Assembly: GCF_030553075.1 (NCBI RefSeq)
Contig: NZ_CP130701.1
Coordinates: 2,108,001 to 2,172,000, forward strand
Reading direction: 5' to 3'
DNA: 64,000 bases
DNA from: Halomonas sp. I5-271120
GTDB lineage: Bacteria; Pseudomonadota; Gammaproteobacteria; Pseudomonadales; Halomonadaceae
Positions within the stretch are counted from its first letter, which is position 1. Each line of letters starts with the position of its first letter. The position numbers and the translations under genes were made by a program. Shown piece by piece: positions 46,365 through 57,141 of this stretch. The notes under the pieces were generated by a model. The model was given only the letters and a program-made list of their open reading frames with translations. It ran no database searches and had not been told where the DNA came from.

Positions 46365-46415
46365 TTAGTGGGTGTAGTCAGTTAGTGGGTGAAGTCAGTT
46401 AGTGGGTGTAGTCAG
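46365..46415. repeat. Three 17-bp tandem repeats
   Basis: TTAGTGGGTGTAGTCAG at 46365-46381, 46382-46398 (one base changed) and 46399-46415, just upstream of the AtoE-like gene. A likely slippage-prone array in the leader. Confidence 0.85.
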
Positions 46416-46465
46416 TGAGTTAGCGAATTAGGTGCACCACGGTAGCGGATTAGGCGGCGAAGGGA

Positions 46466-47800
46466 CTATCGACTATGGTCGCCCCCGGCGATCCAGACAT
46501 AGCGACGGTAATGCAGGTAATAGGCGCCCAGAGTGGCCGAGCGCACCAGCATGAAGGTACTGAAGGCAAGCCATAGCCCGTGATTGCCCATCGGCTGGGT
46601 GAGCCACCATAGCGGCAGGTAGACGGCGAGGCCGACGAAGATGCTGTTGCGCATCTCTCGGGTGGCGGTGGCGCCGATGAAAACGCCATCCAGCAGATAG
46701 CTCCATACTGCGAGCAGCGGCATCAGCACCATCCAGGGAAGGTAAGTGGCCGCCGTGGCCCGCACCTCGGGCAGGTCGGTGAGGAGCGCGATTAGTGCCT
46801 CGCCGCCCAGCGCGAACGCCAGCATGGCAGCGGCGGCGATGGCCAGCGAAAAGCGCCCGGCGCTGCGTACCGCGGCGGCGAACTCGTCCCAGCGCGCCCT
46901 TCCTACGGCACGCCCGGTAAGCGCCTCGGCGGCATGGGCGAAGCCATCCAGGCCGTAGGAGGTGAGCATGATGAACTGCAAAAGGACCGCATTGGCCGCC
47001 AGCACCGTATCCCCTTGGCTGGCGCCCTGGGCGGTAAAGAAGGCCATCGCGAACAAAAGGCCCAGCGTGCGCAGAAACAGCTGGGCATTGACCGCGAACA
47101 GCGCTTGATAGGCGCTGAGGGCGACCAGCCGCGCACGATCGAGCTGCCCGCCCAGGGCGCCGAGCTGGCCCCTCACCAGCCACAGGCCCGCGATCAGCGC
47201 CGTGTAGTCGGCGATCACCGTGGCCCAGGCCACGCCGTCGCTGGTCATGCCTAGCCCCACCACGAACCACAGGTCGAGCGCGATATTTACACTGTTGGTC
47301 AGCACCATCAGGATCAGGGTGACCCGCGAATTCTGCTGGCCGAGAAACCAGCCAAGGATCGCGTAGTTGGCCAGCACCGCAGGCGCGGAGAGGATGCGAA
47401 TGCCCGCGTACTCGTGGGCGAGTGCGGTGGCCTGGGCGCTGCCGTCGAGCAGCATCAGGCCCAGCTTGATCAGTGGTGTCGAGAACAGGATCAGCCCCGC
47501 GCCGATCACCGCGGCCATCACCAGTGACTGGCCGAGCAGGGTGCGCACCTCGGTATCGTCTTCCCGGCCAACCGCCTGGGAGGTCATGCCGGTGGTGCCC
47601 ATGCGCAGGAAGCCAAAGCCCCAGTAAAGGAAGCTGAACAGGGCGGCGCCCAGCGTCACCGCCGCCAGATAGCGGGAGTCCGGCAGGTGACCGACCACTG
47701 CGGTATCGACCAGCCCCAGCAGCGGGACGGTGATGTTGGAGAGGATGATCGGCCAGGCCAGGGGCCAGATGCGCGGCGCAGCGGTGCGTTGAGTGGACAA
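46466..47800 (-). CDS. MATE-family efflux transporter, DinF subfamily
   Basis: About 444 residues. IWPLAWPIILSNITVPLLGLVDTAVVGHL is the family opening of DinF (in E. coli NITTPLLGLVDTAVIGH), and 12 helices follow. A TTG at 47800 is preferred because AGGA precedes it by six bases; ATGs at 47836 and 47872 extend the frame but lack a ribosome site. Proton- or Na+-driven export of drugs or organic compounds is expected; the substrate is unknown. Divergent from the 112-residue gene. Confidence 0.88.
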   Translation of the reverse strand: MSTQRTAAPRIWPLAWPIILSNITVPLLGLVDTAVVGHLPDSRYLAAVTLGAALFSFLYWGFGFLRMGTTGMTSQAVGREDDTEVRTLLGQSLVMAAVIGAGLILFSTPLIKLGLMLLDGSAQATALAHEYAGIRILSAPAVLANYAILGWFLGQQNSRVTLILMVLTNSVNIALDLWFVVGLGMTSDGVAWATVIADYTALIAGLWLVRGQLGALGGQLDRARLVALSAYQALFAVNAQLFLRTLGLLFAMAFFTAQGASQGDTVLAANAVLLQFIMLTSYGLDGFAHAAEALTGRAVGRARWDEFAAAVRSAGRFSLAIAAAAMLAFALGGEALIALLTDLPEVRATAATYLPWMVLMPLLAVWSYLLDGVFIGATATREMRNSIFVGLAVYLPLWWLTQPMGNHGLWLAFSTFMLVRSATLGAYYLHYRRYVWIAGGDHSR

Positions 47801-47981
47801 ACCGTTTCCTCGATCGAACCAGTGGGTCGGCAGCATACCCCAGGTGCTGGCATGCCTCAGTCCTGACAGCATACCTTGGTGGTTAGCAGGCCATCTCGAC
47901 CGCTAGTCAGGCGGGCAACCGTACTACACTGCGGGTGGTTCTATCATTCGCAACGCTGGCTGATACGAGGAGCGACTCAGC

Positions 47982-48320
47982 ATGCACAAGATCAGGACGA
48001 TACCCGGTGTGATGCCCGCAGTGATGGCCCTGGCACTCCTGCTGGGCCCTATCCTTGGGAGCGAGGCGGCGCAGGCGGTAGAGCCTCGCCTGGAGCAACA
48101 GCCAAGTGGCGGGGCGATGGTCGCGGATGCGCTGGTGGCCCGGCCGCTGCTGGCGGTGGCCACCGTGGGCGGAGCCGCGGTGTTTCTGGTGTCGCTGCCG
48201 TTTTCGGCGCTGGGCGGCAACGTGGATGAAGCGGCCAAGACGCTGATACTGACGCCCGCCGAGGCGACCTTCCGGCGCTGTCTGGGGTGTCGTATCAGCA
48301 AGCGGCGCGACGAATTCTAG
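47982..48320 (+). CDS. Small membrane protein with signal peptide and GGNVDEAAKTL motif
   Basis: 112 residues. Signal peptide (MPAVMALALLLGPILGSEAAQA), one further hydrophobic helix (PLLAVATVGGAAVFLVSLPF), then SALGGNVDEAAKTLILTPAEATF and two cysteines (RCLGCRISKRRDEF). I have met the GGNVDEAAKTL...PAEATFxRCLGC pattern in other gammaproteobacteria, loosely named multidrug transporter, but the function is unknown and it is far too small for a pump. GAGGAG supports the ATG. Confidence 0.75.
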   Translation: MHKIRTIPGVMPAVMALALLLGPILGSEAAQAVEPRLEQQPSGGAMVADALVARPLLAVATVGGAAVFLVSLPFSALGGNVDEAAKTLILTPAEATFRRCLGCRISKRRDEF

Positions 48321-48389
48321 CCAGTGACGAAGCCTGGCATCGCCCCTGGCATCGCCCCGGGCATTGCCCTTGGCACATTGCCACAACGC

Positions 48390-48423
48390 AAACGCCCCGC
48401 AGGGCGGGGCCTGCAGGGCGTTT
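48390..48423. terminator. Hairpin between convergent genes
   Basis: AAACGCCC-c-GCAGG pairs with CCTGC-a-GGGCGTTT around GCGGGG. Flanked by A and T runs, so it can terminate both the 112-residue gene and the ferredoxin gene. Confidence 0.75.
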
Positions 48424-48450
48424 GGGAAAGTCAGATAAATTCGGGCAAGC

Positions 48451-48729
<279 letters not shown>

Positions 48730-48766
48730 TCAGGAGCGTGGGCCGGCTAATATCCGAGTAAAACGC

Positions 48767-51201
<2,435 letters not shown>

Positions 51202-51417
51202 GCCGCTTACCTCATTGTGCTGATGGCGCCTGGGCGCTCATGTTTCCTTCATTTACGGTTGATAATATCACCGCGGCCGCTACCCCGTCATGCGGGCCTT
51301 GGCTACGCAGGCGGTGGTTTTCATCTTCTTGTCATGAACGGATGTTTGAATCTGCGCCTGGTCGACCGGCCCTGCTAGAATACCGGGTTCCTTCGTTCAC
51401 CCGGCTACCGGACGCCC

Positions 51418-52104
51418 ATGCACGCCAATTCCCGAGCCATCGTTACCAATCAGCCTGGCCCCCATCAGGAACTCGCCCGCCGCGTTTCCCGTGCTCTTGC
51501 CCATCCGCTCAAGAAGCCGATTGCCGAGCACACGCGCAGCGCCTTCGCCGAGGCCGACGCATGGCTGTCAGCACGGCCTCGGCCGCTGATTCTCGATGCG
51601 GGCTGTGGCGTGGGACTCTCGACTCGTCAACTGGCCGAACAGTTCCCCGATCATGTGGTGATCGGTGTCGATCGCAGTTCCGATCGCCTGTCGCGGGATC
51701 ATGGCGAGCTAGCGGACAACGCTCTGCTGGTACGGGCCGATCTGGTGGACTTCTGGCGGTTGGCGCTGGCGTCGGGCTGGCAGCCAGCGCGCCACTACTT
51801 GCTCTACCCGAACCCCTACCCCAAAGCCGCCCATCTCAAGATGCGCTGGCACGGCCACCCGGTGTTTCCGGCCATTCTGGCACTTGGCGGACGACTCGAG
51901 CTGCGCTCCAACTGGCGCCTGTATGTCGAGGAGTTCGCGCTGGCCATCGAGCAGGCCACCGGCGAGGTCGTGCAGGCTGAGGTTCATCAGCCGGACGGTG
52001 ACTTCCTGACGCCTTTCGAGCGCAAGTATCACGCCAGTGGCCAGTCGCTCTGGCGGCTTCAGGTCGAGCTTCCGCTGGCTCTCGAGCTGCTGCCCACACC
52101 CTGA
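51418..52104 (+). CDS. TrmB-like SAM-dependent methyltransferase
   Basis: 228 residues. LILDAGCGVGLSTRQLA is the SAM-binding motif I, VVIGVDRSSDRL follows, and YLLYPNPYPKAAHLKMRWHG resembles the FPNPWPKxRHxKRR block of tRNA (guanine-N7) methyltransferase TrmB. The PYPK wording and HGHPVFPAI are atypical for canonical TrmB, so this may be a paralogue with another target. It converges on a LysR gene with only 13 bp between stops. Confidence 0.8.
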   Translation: MHANSRAIVTNQPGPHQELARRVSRALAHPLKKPIAEHTRSAFAEADAWLSARPRPLILDAGCGVGLSTRQLAEQFPDHVVIGVDRSSDRLSRDHGELADNALLVRADLVDFWRLALASGWQPARHYLLYPNPYPKAAHLKMRWHGHPVFPAILALGGRLELRSNWRLYVEEFALAIEQATGEVVQAEVHQPDGDFLTPFERKYHASGQSLWRLQVELPLALELLPTP

Positions 52105-52117
52105 AACCGCCGCTGAC

Positions 52118-53011
52118 TCAGCGGTCCTCGCGCCCGCGAAACCCCTGCCCCAGCGATTGACGAAGCCAGCGCGCGACTGGGCCCTGGGCGCTGTCGCGGC
52201 GGGCGATCATCTCCACCTCGATGCGCGGCGCTACCCCAAGCGCCTCACCGGTCAATGTGGTCAGGTGATCGCGAAAAGGCGGGTAGCTGGCGATATGCTG
52301 CGGTACCAGTGCCCAACCGAGCCCGCGGGTGGCGAGCTCCGCCATCGAGTAAAAGCTGTTCAGACGCCAGAACCTCGCGCTGGTGGCTTGCCCCCCTGCG
52401 CTACCGGTGCGCGAGGCAATCACCAGCTGGCGATGGCTTGCCAGGTCAGTGAGGTCGGGCGCCGGCAGCCTGGCCAGCGGATGATCCCGGGCCACCACCA
52501 GTAACTGCTTCAGGTGAGCGATGCGCTGTCCTTCCAATAGCGGGCCTCGGGCCTGCTGGCTGAGCAGAATACCGATGTCGGCGGTGCGATCCTCGACCCA
52601 ACCGGCGATGTCGCCCTGGGCGCCGTAGAGTAGCGTCAGCTGCAGTGCCGGATAGCGATGGGCCAGCGCCTCGAGGGTGGTATCCACCGGCGGCATTTCG
52701 ACCAGCGCTTCGTCGATGGCCATGACCAGGCTTGCCTCCTCGCCCTCGGCGATGGCCCGGGCCCTGGCATCCAGTCGCTGGCATTGATTCAGCACCGCTC
52801 GGGCCTCGTGCAGCATTGCCTCGCCGGCCGCCGTCAGTTGCGGCAGTCGTCCCTGGCGGTCGAAGAGCATGAAGCCCAGATCGTCCTCCAGGTGGCTGAT
52901 GGCGGTGCTGATCGCCGATTGGGCACGCTTCAGCCGGCGCGCCGCGGCAGAAAACGAGCCCTGCTCGGCGGCGGCAATCAGGCATTCCAACTGATCCAGG
53001 GTCCAACGCAT
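52118..53011 (-). CDS. LysR-family regulator
   Basis: 297 residues. N-terminal winged helix (about 1-62: LDQLECLIAAAEQGSFSAAARRLKRAQSAISTAI) and effector domain (about 90-290). Divergent from a PACE efflux gene with a 190-bp gap, the same arrangement as AceR/AceI; it probably activates that pump in response to a ligand. The effector cannot be guessed. Confidence 0.9.
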   Translation of the reverse strand: MRWTLDQLECLIAAAEQGSFSAAARRLKRAQSAISTAISHLEDDLGFMLFDRQGRLPQLTAAGEAMLHEARAVLNQCQRLDARARAIAEGEEASLVMAIDEALVEMPPVDTTLEALAHRYPALQLTLLYGAQGDIAGWVEDRTADIGILLSQQARGPLLEGQRIAHLKQLLVVARDHPLARLPAPDLTDLASHRQLVIASRTGSAGGQATSARFWRLNSFYSMAELATRGLGWALVPQHIASYPPFRDHLTTLTGEALGVAPRIEVEMIARRDSAQGPVARWLRQSLGQGFRGREDR

Positions 53012-53060
53012 TCAGGCCTCCTGTGAAACGGGGGGATGGCGGCGGATTGATTGGCCGAGC

Positions 53061-53100
53061 TATCAGAATATCAGATGGAATCTAACTGGATGCTATCTCT
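53061..53100. promoter_or_regulatory. Candidate LysR binding region
   Basis: ATCAGA repeats at 53061-53066 and 53070-53075, and a short dyad AGAT-GGA-ATCT lies at 53072-53082, between the LysR and PACE genes. The position suits a LysR operator but the match is weak. Confidence 0.3.
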
Positions 53101-53202
53101 GCTGCGGTTAGAATGGCCGCCGTTGTCGGGGCATTCGTTACGCCCATGCAGCATTTCCATCGGTATGTACATGAACGGGTAGAAACATTTGGGGAGGAGG
53201 GC

Positions 53203-53622
53203 ATGCGCTCGGTAAAGGAAAGGCTCTTGCACAGCGCCCTGTTCGAGGCCGGTGGCCTGGTCCTGGTCACGCCGCTCGCCAACCTGGTTAGCGGCCATGG
53301 CCTGGGCAAGCTGGGGACGCTGGGGGTGGCCCTGGCTACCGTGGCCATGGGCTGGAACCTGATCTGGAACCGACTCTTCGATCACTGGGTGCCGAGTCGG
53401 CGGCGCAGCGTCTTTGAGCGACTCGCCCAGGCGCTGGGCTTCGAGGCGGGCCTGGTGGTGCTGACCCTGCCCGGCGTGGCCTGGTGGCTTGAGATCGGGC
53501 TCGCCGAGGCGCTGTGGCTCGATATCGGTTTCGTGGTGTTTTTCCTGGCCTATGGCCTGATCTTCAATACCCTTTTTGATCGAGCGATGCGCCGTCACCT
53601 GGCGCGGGGAGGTAGCTCATGA
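53203..53622 (+). CDS. PACE-family efflux protein
   Basis: 139 residues from ATG 53203, with GGAGG upstream; an in-frame extension to 53113 lacks family residues. Two tandem bacterial transmembrane pair halves: ERLLHSALFEAGGLVLVTP with the conserved Glu, WNLIWNRLFDHWVP, then RLAQALGFEAGLVV and YGLIFNTLFDRAM. This matches proteobacterial antimicrobial compound efflux (AceI-like) proteins, which export biocides such as chlorhexidine and short diamines. It overlaps the SMR gene by four bases. Confidence 0.88.
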   Translation: MRSVKERLLHSALFEAGGLVLVTPLANLVSGHGLGKLGTLGVALATVAMGWNLIWNRLFDHWVPSRRRSVFERLAQALGFEAGLVVLTLPGVAWWLEIGLAEALWLDIGFVVFFLAYGLIFNTLFDRAMRRHLARGGSS

Positions 53623-53948
53623 CCTATGTATTCCTGGCGTTGGCCATCATTGCCGAAGTCGTTGGCACCACCGCTCTCAAAGCGTCCGAGGAGTTCTCGC
53701 GGTTTTGGCCGAGCGTGCTGGTGGTCGTCTGTTATGGGCTCGCTTTCTATTTGCTGTCGCTGGCGCTGCGCACCCTGCCGGTGGGGATCGCCTATGCCTT
53801 CTGGGCAGGTCTTGGCATCGTGCTGGTGACCCTGATCGGCATCGTGGTTTATGGCGAGCGCCCCGACCTGCCGGCGGTACTGGGGCTCGGAATGATCATT
53901 GGCGGCGTGGTGGTGATTCAGGTATTTTCCAGCGTGTCGTCTCACTGA
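53619..53948 (+). CDS. SMR-family multidrug transporter, EmrE type
   Basis: 109 residues, four helices. IAEVVGTTALKASEEFSRFWP places the essential Glu in the same context as EmrE E14, and AYAFWAGLGIVLVTLIG is the conserved third-helix region. It is translationally coupled (ATGA) to the PACE gene, so both pumps are likely co-expressed. It exports cationic compounds by proton exchange, or guanidinium in Gdx relatives; the sequence fits EmrE better than Gdx. Confidence 0.93.
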   Translation: MTYVFLALAIIAEVVGTTALKASEEFSRFWPSVLVVVCYGLAFYLLSLALRTLPVGIAYAFWAGLGIVLVTLIGIVVYGERPDLPAVLGLGMIIGGVVVIQVFSSVSSH

Positions 53949-53956
53949 GGCCAGGT

Positions 53957-54052
53957 GCCGCCTCGTTATCGAGGCCCGAAGCCGGCTCTTTATCGAGGCC
54001 CGAAGCCGCCTCTTAATCGAGGCCCGAAGCCGCCTCGCACGAAGAGGCCCAA
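53957..54052. repeat. 24-bp tandem repeat, three full and one partial copy
   Basis: Units at 53957-53980, 53981-54004, 54005-54028 and a degenerate fourth to about 54052. The first unit contains GCCTCG-TTAT-CGAGGC, a 6-bp hairpin. It lies between the SMR gene and dacB and may serve as a terminator. Confidence 0.85.
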
Positions 54053-54124
54053 CGCTATCTCGTCACATAAGGCGAGCCATGAAACCAGAGGCCTGCATGG
54101 CCTCGTCTGCTGTCGGATTGCTCA

Positions 54125-55573
54125 ATGCCCTCTTTGTCGCTGCGTTTATTGCTGGTTGTGCTGCTGTGCTGTGTTCTGGGGGCGCCGATGGCATCGGCGG
54201 CGGGTTTCGAACGCCTTTCCGCCCTGGAGGATCAGGGCTTTCTGATCGGTGCCGAGGCGCGTCTGCTGGACAGCGGCGAGGTGCTCGGCGAGATCACGCC
54301 CGACCTTGAGCTGTCGCCGGCGTCGGTCTCCAAGCTCTACATGGCCGCCGCGGCCCTTGACCGCTGGGGACCCCAGCACCGCTTCACCACTCGACTGGTG
54401 ACACCAGGCACGCTGTCTGGCGATGGCGTGGTGACAGGCGACCTGGTCTTCGAGGGCGGTGGCGATCCGGCATTGGTCTCAGAAGATCTCTGGCGGCTGG
54501 TGCAGCAGCTTCGTCAGCAGGGCGTGACCCGAGTAGACGGGGCGCTCGAGATCAATCAGTGGCGCTATGGCCCGGTGCAGTGCATTACCACCGACCGCTG
54601 CGAGGCCCGTCGCCGTGGCACCAACGCCTATAGCGCGCTCTTGTCGGCGGCGGGGGTGGATTATGGCAGCTGGTGTCTAGTGGTCCGCCCCGGGCCTGCT
54701 CTTGGTGAGCCTGCGCGGGTTGCCAGCTGCTCAAGCGGCGCGCTGCTGACGCGTCTCGATAACCAGATTCAAACCGCCCGCGCCGATGGCCGGACCCGCC
54801 TGGATGCCGAACGCCTGACCGACGGCCAAGGCGATCGCATGCTGCTCACGGGCACCATCGCCATGGGTGACGGGCCGCGCTACGTTTACCGCGCCAGCTC
54901 CGACCCCGCCGAGCAGACCGCTAGCACCCTGGCATCGCTGCTTGATCAGGCCGGCATCGCCGTGACCGGTGGCGCTCGGGTGGTCAGCTCGGCGCCGCCG
55001 TCGGCGGTCACCGAGCTCGCTTCCGTGCAGGGCAAGCCGCTGCAGGAACTCTTGCAGCGCACCCTCAACTACTCGAACAACTTCATGGCCGATGTGCTGG
55101 CCCTCGATTTGGTCGGTTCGCCACGAGCGACTCTCCCTCAGGCCGGCGATGCGGTGGAGGCTTTTGCCCTGACGATTCCCGGCCATGGCCCGCTGACCCT
55201 GGAGAGTGGCAGCGGCCTGACCACCGGCAATCGCACCACGGCGCGCGGCGTTACGGCGTTGCTCGAACACATGTACCAGCGCCCGGCGCTGTTCCCGAGC
55301 TTCATCGCCGGCCTGCAGTCGCCCACCAACGGCGCCATGCGCTTCCTGCGCCGCGGCAGCGACACCTTTCAGGAAAACGTGATGCTCAAGACGGGTACCC
55401 TCAATCAGCCATTCTCGGTGCGCTCCACCGGCGGCTACTTCCGCACCCAGAGCGGTCGCTGGGGCGTGTTCTCGGTGCTGGTCAATGGCACGGCCAGCAC
55501 GCCCTACCTGGCCTGGCGGCAGGTGCTTGAACCGCTCGCCGATGATCTTGAGTCGATGATCCTGAGTCACTGA
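54125..55573 (+). CDS. dacB: D-alanyl-D-alanine carboxypeptidase/endopeptidase (PBP4)
   Basis: 482 residues, typical of PBP4. Signal peptide to about residue 25 (LLLVVLLCCVLGAPMASA), then penicillin-binding motifs in order: SxxK at S67-V-S-K70, SxN at S317-N-N319 (LNYSNNFMADVLA), and KTG at K422-T-G424. The wide gap between the first two motifs is the normal PBP4 insertion. It trims and cleaves cross-links in periplasmic peptidoglycan. Start ATG 54125 has no strong ribosome site. A 12-bp repeat (CAGTCACTGAGA) surrounds the stop. Confidence 0.95.
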   Translation: MPSLSLRLLLVVLLCCVLGAPMASAAGFERLSALEDQGFLIGAEARLLDSGEVLGEITPDLELSPASVSKLYMAAAALDRWGPQHRFTTRLVTPGTLSGDGVVTGDLVFEGGGDPALVSEDLWRLVQQLRQQGVTRVDGALEINQWRYGPVQCITTDRCEARRRGTNAYSALLSAAGVDYGSWCLVVRPGPALGEPARVASCSSGALLTRLDNQIQTARADGRTRLDAERLTDGQGDRMLLTGTIAMGDGPRYVYRASSDPAEQTASTLASLLDQAGIAVTGGARVVSSAPPSAVTELASVQGKPLQELLQRTLNYSNNFMADVLALDLVGSPRATLPQAGDAVEAFALTIPGHGPLTLESGSGLTTGNRTTARGVTALLEHMYQRPALFPSFIAGLQSPTNGAMRFLRRGSDTFQENVMLKTGTLNQPFSVRSTGGYFRTQSGRWGVFSVLVNGTASTPYLAWRQVLEPLADDLESMILSH

Positions 55574-55841
55574 GACAGTCACTGAGACAGTCACTGGCAG
55601 GGCATCGGGCTGATTGATTGGACTGGTTTATAGGCTGGTTTATGGAGCGCCAGTCAGTGGCGATGAATTCACACCGGGGTAAGTGAGACCTCCAGGCACG
55701 GCGAGGGGGCGCGCTCAGCGGCGCAAGAAGTCCTTCTCATGCATGAATGTCATGTGCAGCCAGGGTTGAAAATGGCGCCTGAATCATCACAGATTCAGGT
55801 AGTAGATAGCATCCTTAGCATCGCCATGGAGACAGCCCAAG

Positions 55842-56525
55842 ATGTCATTAGATCAGCTGCAGACATTTATCGATTCCTGGGTCGGGCTTGGCGTGTGGCT
55901 CGCCCTGGTGGCCGCCAGCGTAGCCTGGGTGGCCTATGACTTGCGCACCAAGAACAGCCACATGGCCTCGATCATGCAATGGGTCTGGATCTTGACGGTG
56001 TTGTATTCCGGTCCCATTGGCGTATTGATTTACCGTTACTCCGGACGTCGCCAGATTCCAGCGGATAACCTAAAGCGCAAAGGGTTCCGGTCAGTGGCCC
56101 ACTGCTATTCTGGCTGCGGCATCGGTGAGATCCTCGGCGTCATAATCGCGGTGGGTATTTTTGCCGTTGGCAACGCCTGGACAGCGGCCATCACGTTTAT
56201 CTTGGCCTATGTTTTCGGGTTCGCGCTTAACCTCGGGCCGATGATGCAGTCGGGAGTGCCCTTCATGCAGGCACTCAAGGGTGCGTTTCTGGCAGAAACC
56301 ATCAGCATTGCGGTGATGGAGTTCGTGGCGATCACCGTGGATATTAATCTGGGGGGGCAGTCCACTATGAGCGATGCGCTTTTCTGGGCGTCTCTTTACA
56401 TTTCCCTGAGCCTTGGCCTTTTTGCGGCCTGGCCGGCCAACCTGTTGTTGATCAAATTTGGCCTCAAGGGAGGCATGGCCGATCCCCGGGATACGGAAGC
56501 GGCGGCCAGCGGCCATTGTCACTAA
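55842..56525 (+). CDS. DUF4396 integral membrane protein
   Basis: 227 residues, about six helices. The family block SVAHCYSGCGIGEILGVIIAV and LGPMMQSGVPFMQALKGAFLAE identify DUF4396; function unknown. Conserved Cys-His pairs in the HCYSGC motif suggest metal or redox chemistry, which is inference. The His-Cys-His end is minor. Upstream, a 260-bp gap after dacB contains no supported gene. Confidence 0.85.
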   Translation: MSLDQLQTFIDSWVGLGVWLALVAASVAWVAYDLRTKNSHMASIMQWVWILTVLYSGPIGVLIYRYSGRRQIPADNLKRKGFRSVAHCYSGCGIGEILGVIIAVGIFAVGNAWTAAITFILAYVFGFALNLGPMMQSGVPFMQALKGAFLAETISIAVMEFVAITVDINLGGQSTMSDALFWASLYISLSLGLFAAWPANLLLIKFGLKGGMADPRDTEAAASGHCH

Positions 56526-56677
56526 TGGTGTCAGCGGCCGGGCGTTTTCGCGAGGAGCCTGGCCCATCCCGAGTTCCAAAATATGCCCGGTGTGGGTGAC
56601 ATGCCACGACTCGCTTTCATATTCGGCTGCTAGAATCGGCGACCGTCACCCATCCTCCGACATGCAGGAACGACTCG

Positions 56678-57049
56678 ATGAAGCCTGGGCACACCGGCTG
56701 GCGCCACCTGATCCATTCCACCCGCTATTCCATCAAGGGGCTGAATGCCGCCTTTCGCAACGAAGCCGCCTTTCGTCAGGAGCTGGGCCTGTGCCTGGTG
56801 CTGGTACCGCTGGCGATCTGGCTCGGGCACTCACCCGTCGAATGGATTCTTCTGATCGGCAGCTGCCTGCTGGTGCTGATCGTCGAACTGCTGAATACCG
56901 CCGTGGAGGCGGTGGTCGACCGCATTGGTCCCGAACGCCATGAGCTTTCCGGGCGGGCCAAGGACATTGGCTCGGCGGCCGTGATGCTGGCGCTGATGAT
57001 CGCCGGGATGACCTGGGGCCTGTTGGCCTGGCAGCGCTTCTTTGGCTAG
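56678..57049 (+). CDS. dgkA: Diacylglycerol kinase
   Basis: 123 residues, the normal size for the small bacterial enzyme (E. coli 122). Three helices; RNEAAFRQEL and VELLNTAVEAVVDRIG carry the catalytic Glu and Asn. It recycles diacylglycerol from osmoregulated glucan synthesis to phosphatidic acid in the inner membrane. AGGAA precedes the ATG. Confidence 0.95.
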   Translation: MKPGHTGWRHLIHSTRYSIKGLNAAFRNEAAFRQELGLCLVLVPLAIWLGHSPVEWILLIGSCLLVLIVELLNTAVEAVVDRIGPERHELSGRAKDIGSAAVMLALMIAGMTWGLLAWQRFFG

Positions 57050-57141
57050 GCCTTCCCGTGTGACTGGGCTGAGTTATCCGCAGGGCGCAGACAGTAGGGC
57101 GGCGGCTTCGCTATGCTTGGGGAAATGACAAGGAGACGCCC

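Noticed and set aside
53957..54052. CRISPR array
   Set aside because: Units are contiguous with no unique spacers and no cas genes are present.
53955..54245. Open frame with eight-residue repeats (RGPKPxL) across the 24-bp array
   Set aside because: The amino acid repeat follows from the DNA repeat; the frame overlaps the dacB start and lacks a ribosome site.
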